Source: Chroococcidiopsidaceae cyanobacterium CP_BM_RX_35
GTDB lineage: Bacteria > Cyanobacteriota > Cyanobacteriia > Cyanobacteriales > Chroococcidiopsidaceae
DNA: 5,862 bases
Assembly: GCA_019242465.1 (NCBI GenBank)
Contig: JAFAVL010000598.1
Location: forward strand, 1 to 5,862
Reading direction: 5' to 3'
Positions 5,054 to 5,862 of the stretch are shown here, one piece after another. A model generated the notes under the pieces. It saw nothing but the letters and a program-made list of their open reading frames with translations. It was not told the DNA's origin and made no database searches. Position 1 is the stretch's first letter. The number at the start of each line of letters is the position of its first letter. The translations under genes and the position numbers were made by a program.

Positions 5054-5862
5054 TTACTGGTAGCCGCCCACCGGATAATTGCTTGAGTTAAACCCTCCAA
5101 TGTGTATTCCTCAGCTTCTACATCTACCCTTCCCAGCAGAGTTAAGCAGGTTTTAGAAGTTTGGGGACCAATTGAGGCAATACAAACCCTATCTAAAGCA
5201 GCATTACCATGAGCCTCTAAGAGTTGACAAAAACACTGCACAGTTTTGGAACTGGTAAAGGTAACGACATTAACAGCTCGATTTTGTAAAGCATCTAGGG
5301 CAGCTGGCGCAATTGCCGCTGGACACCGGGACTGATACGCCGCCACCTCCATCACCTCTGCCCCTTTAGCAGTTAATGCCTGCACGAGAATCTCCCGCCC
5401 CCCGGTTTCAACTCTGGGAAACAGAACTTTTTTGCCTATCAGATTCTCTGGAAAATACGCAACCAAAGCATCTGCGACAAATTGCGGCGGCACAAAGTCT
5501 GGCTGCAACATGTATTGTTTCAGACTCGCGGCTGTTTTCTCACCTACCACGGCAATTTTTACCCCAGCTAAAGCCCGAGCATCTTTACCCAGTATTCTCA
5601 ATCGTTCAAAAAAATAGTCTACACCGTTAGCTGAAGTCAGAATTAACCAGTCAGAATCTGACAAATGGGTAATCGCCCGATCTAGAGCCACCCAGCTAGA
5701 GGGAGGACCAATTTCCAGAGCTGGCATCTCGATGACAGTTGCACCTGCCTGCCGTAGGTCATCGCTAAATTGACTGGACTGTCCCACAGAGCGCGTCACC
5801 AAAATTGTTTTACCAGCAAGCGGATATTGGGTATTGGGGATTTGCGCCTCTGATAATACATT
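5050..5862 (-). CDS. hemD: Uroporphyrinogen-III synthase, 5' end beyond the window
   Basis: HemD closes hydroxymethylbilane into uroporphyrinogen III while inverting ring D, giving the precursor of heme, chlorophyll, siroheme and bilins. The fold starts at LAGKTILVTR, whose codons lie around 5793-5817. Family hallmarks follow: WLILTSANGVDYFF, the hinge region GKKVLFPRVETGG, VVTFTSSKTVQCF and VCIASIGPQTSKT, ending ...IRWAATSK and a TGA at 5050-5052. The frame is open to the right edge with 20 further codons before the internal TTG at 5800-5802. None of them is ATG and that TTG falls inside the LVTR strand, so the true start lies outside. About 270 residues are visible, close to full length for a stand-alone HemD. 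A fusion to an upstream methyltransferase (CobA) cannot be excluded. It is translationally coupled to coaE by the ATGA overlap. Confidence 0.93.
   Translation of the reverse strand, partial: NVLSEAQIPNTQYPLAGKTILVTRSVGQSSQFSDDLRQAGATVIEMPALEIGPPSSWVALDRAITHLSDSDWLILTSANGVDYFFERLRILGKDARALAGVKIAVVGEKTAASLKQYMLQPDFVPPQFVADALVAYFPENLIGKKVLFPRVETGGREILVQALTAKGAEVMEVAAYQSRCPAAIAPAALDALQNRAVNVVTFTSSKTVQCFCQLLEAHGNAALDRVCIASIGPQTSKTCLTLLGRVDVEAEEYTLEGLTQAIIRWAATSK

Noticed and set aside
1..5862. CRISPR arrays, tRNA or rRNA genes, complete HIP1 octamers (GCGATCGC)
   Set aside because: None was seen by eye. The closest HIP1-like site is ACGATCGC near 4745, one base off. Short or diverged elements could be missed.

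Overview
The window reads as chromosomal DNA of a cyanobacterium. This rests on four things. The right half carries core genes with cyanobacterial-style sequences (uroporphyrinogen-III synthase, dephospho-CoA kinase, RadC). It carries a phosphoribulokinase-family protein with a plant/cyanobacterial-type active site. The broken tyrosine recombinase resembles the integrases common in filamentous and unicellular cyanobacteria. The kinase gene coaE carries a short in-frame insertion like the small dispersed repeats of cyanobacterial genomes. I cannot name a genus.

Layout. Positions 1-375 hold no convincing complete gene. At the left edge an 18-codon minus-strand reading frame may be the start of a divergent gene, and a direct repeat with two-helical-turn spacing lies between it and a LysR-type regulator. 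The regulator (376-1279, plus strand) is nearly complete but broken by one +1 frameshift near 985-1000. Its last codons run directly into the 3' remnant of an IS6-family transposase (about 1267-1587, plus strand), which is spread over three frames. Facing it on the minus strand is a tyrosine recombinase pseudogene (about 2403-1646) with frameshifts, an in-frame amber codon and a missing central domain. Positions 1-2450 are therefore a decaying accessory segment.

From 2477 to the right edge everything is intact and on the minus strand: hemD (running off the right edge) and coaE overlapping by ATGA; then, after a 158-base gap with its own likely promoter, a phosphoribulokinase-like kinase; then, after a 97-base gap with an inverted repeat, radC. 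hemD makes the tetrapyrrole precursor for heme and chlorophyll, and coaE makes coenzyme A. The kinase paralogue lacks the regulatory cysteines of the Calvin-cycle enzyme, so its job is uncertain. RadC is a JAMM-domain protein of unsettled function.

I found no new multi-gene system. The points most worth following up are the 48-base in-frame insertion in coaE flanked by imperfect 12-base repeats, the cysteine-less phosphoribulokinase paralogue, and the wreck of the integrase/IS6 segment next to a horizontally acquired-looking LysR gene.
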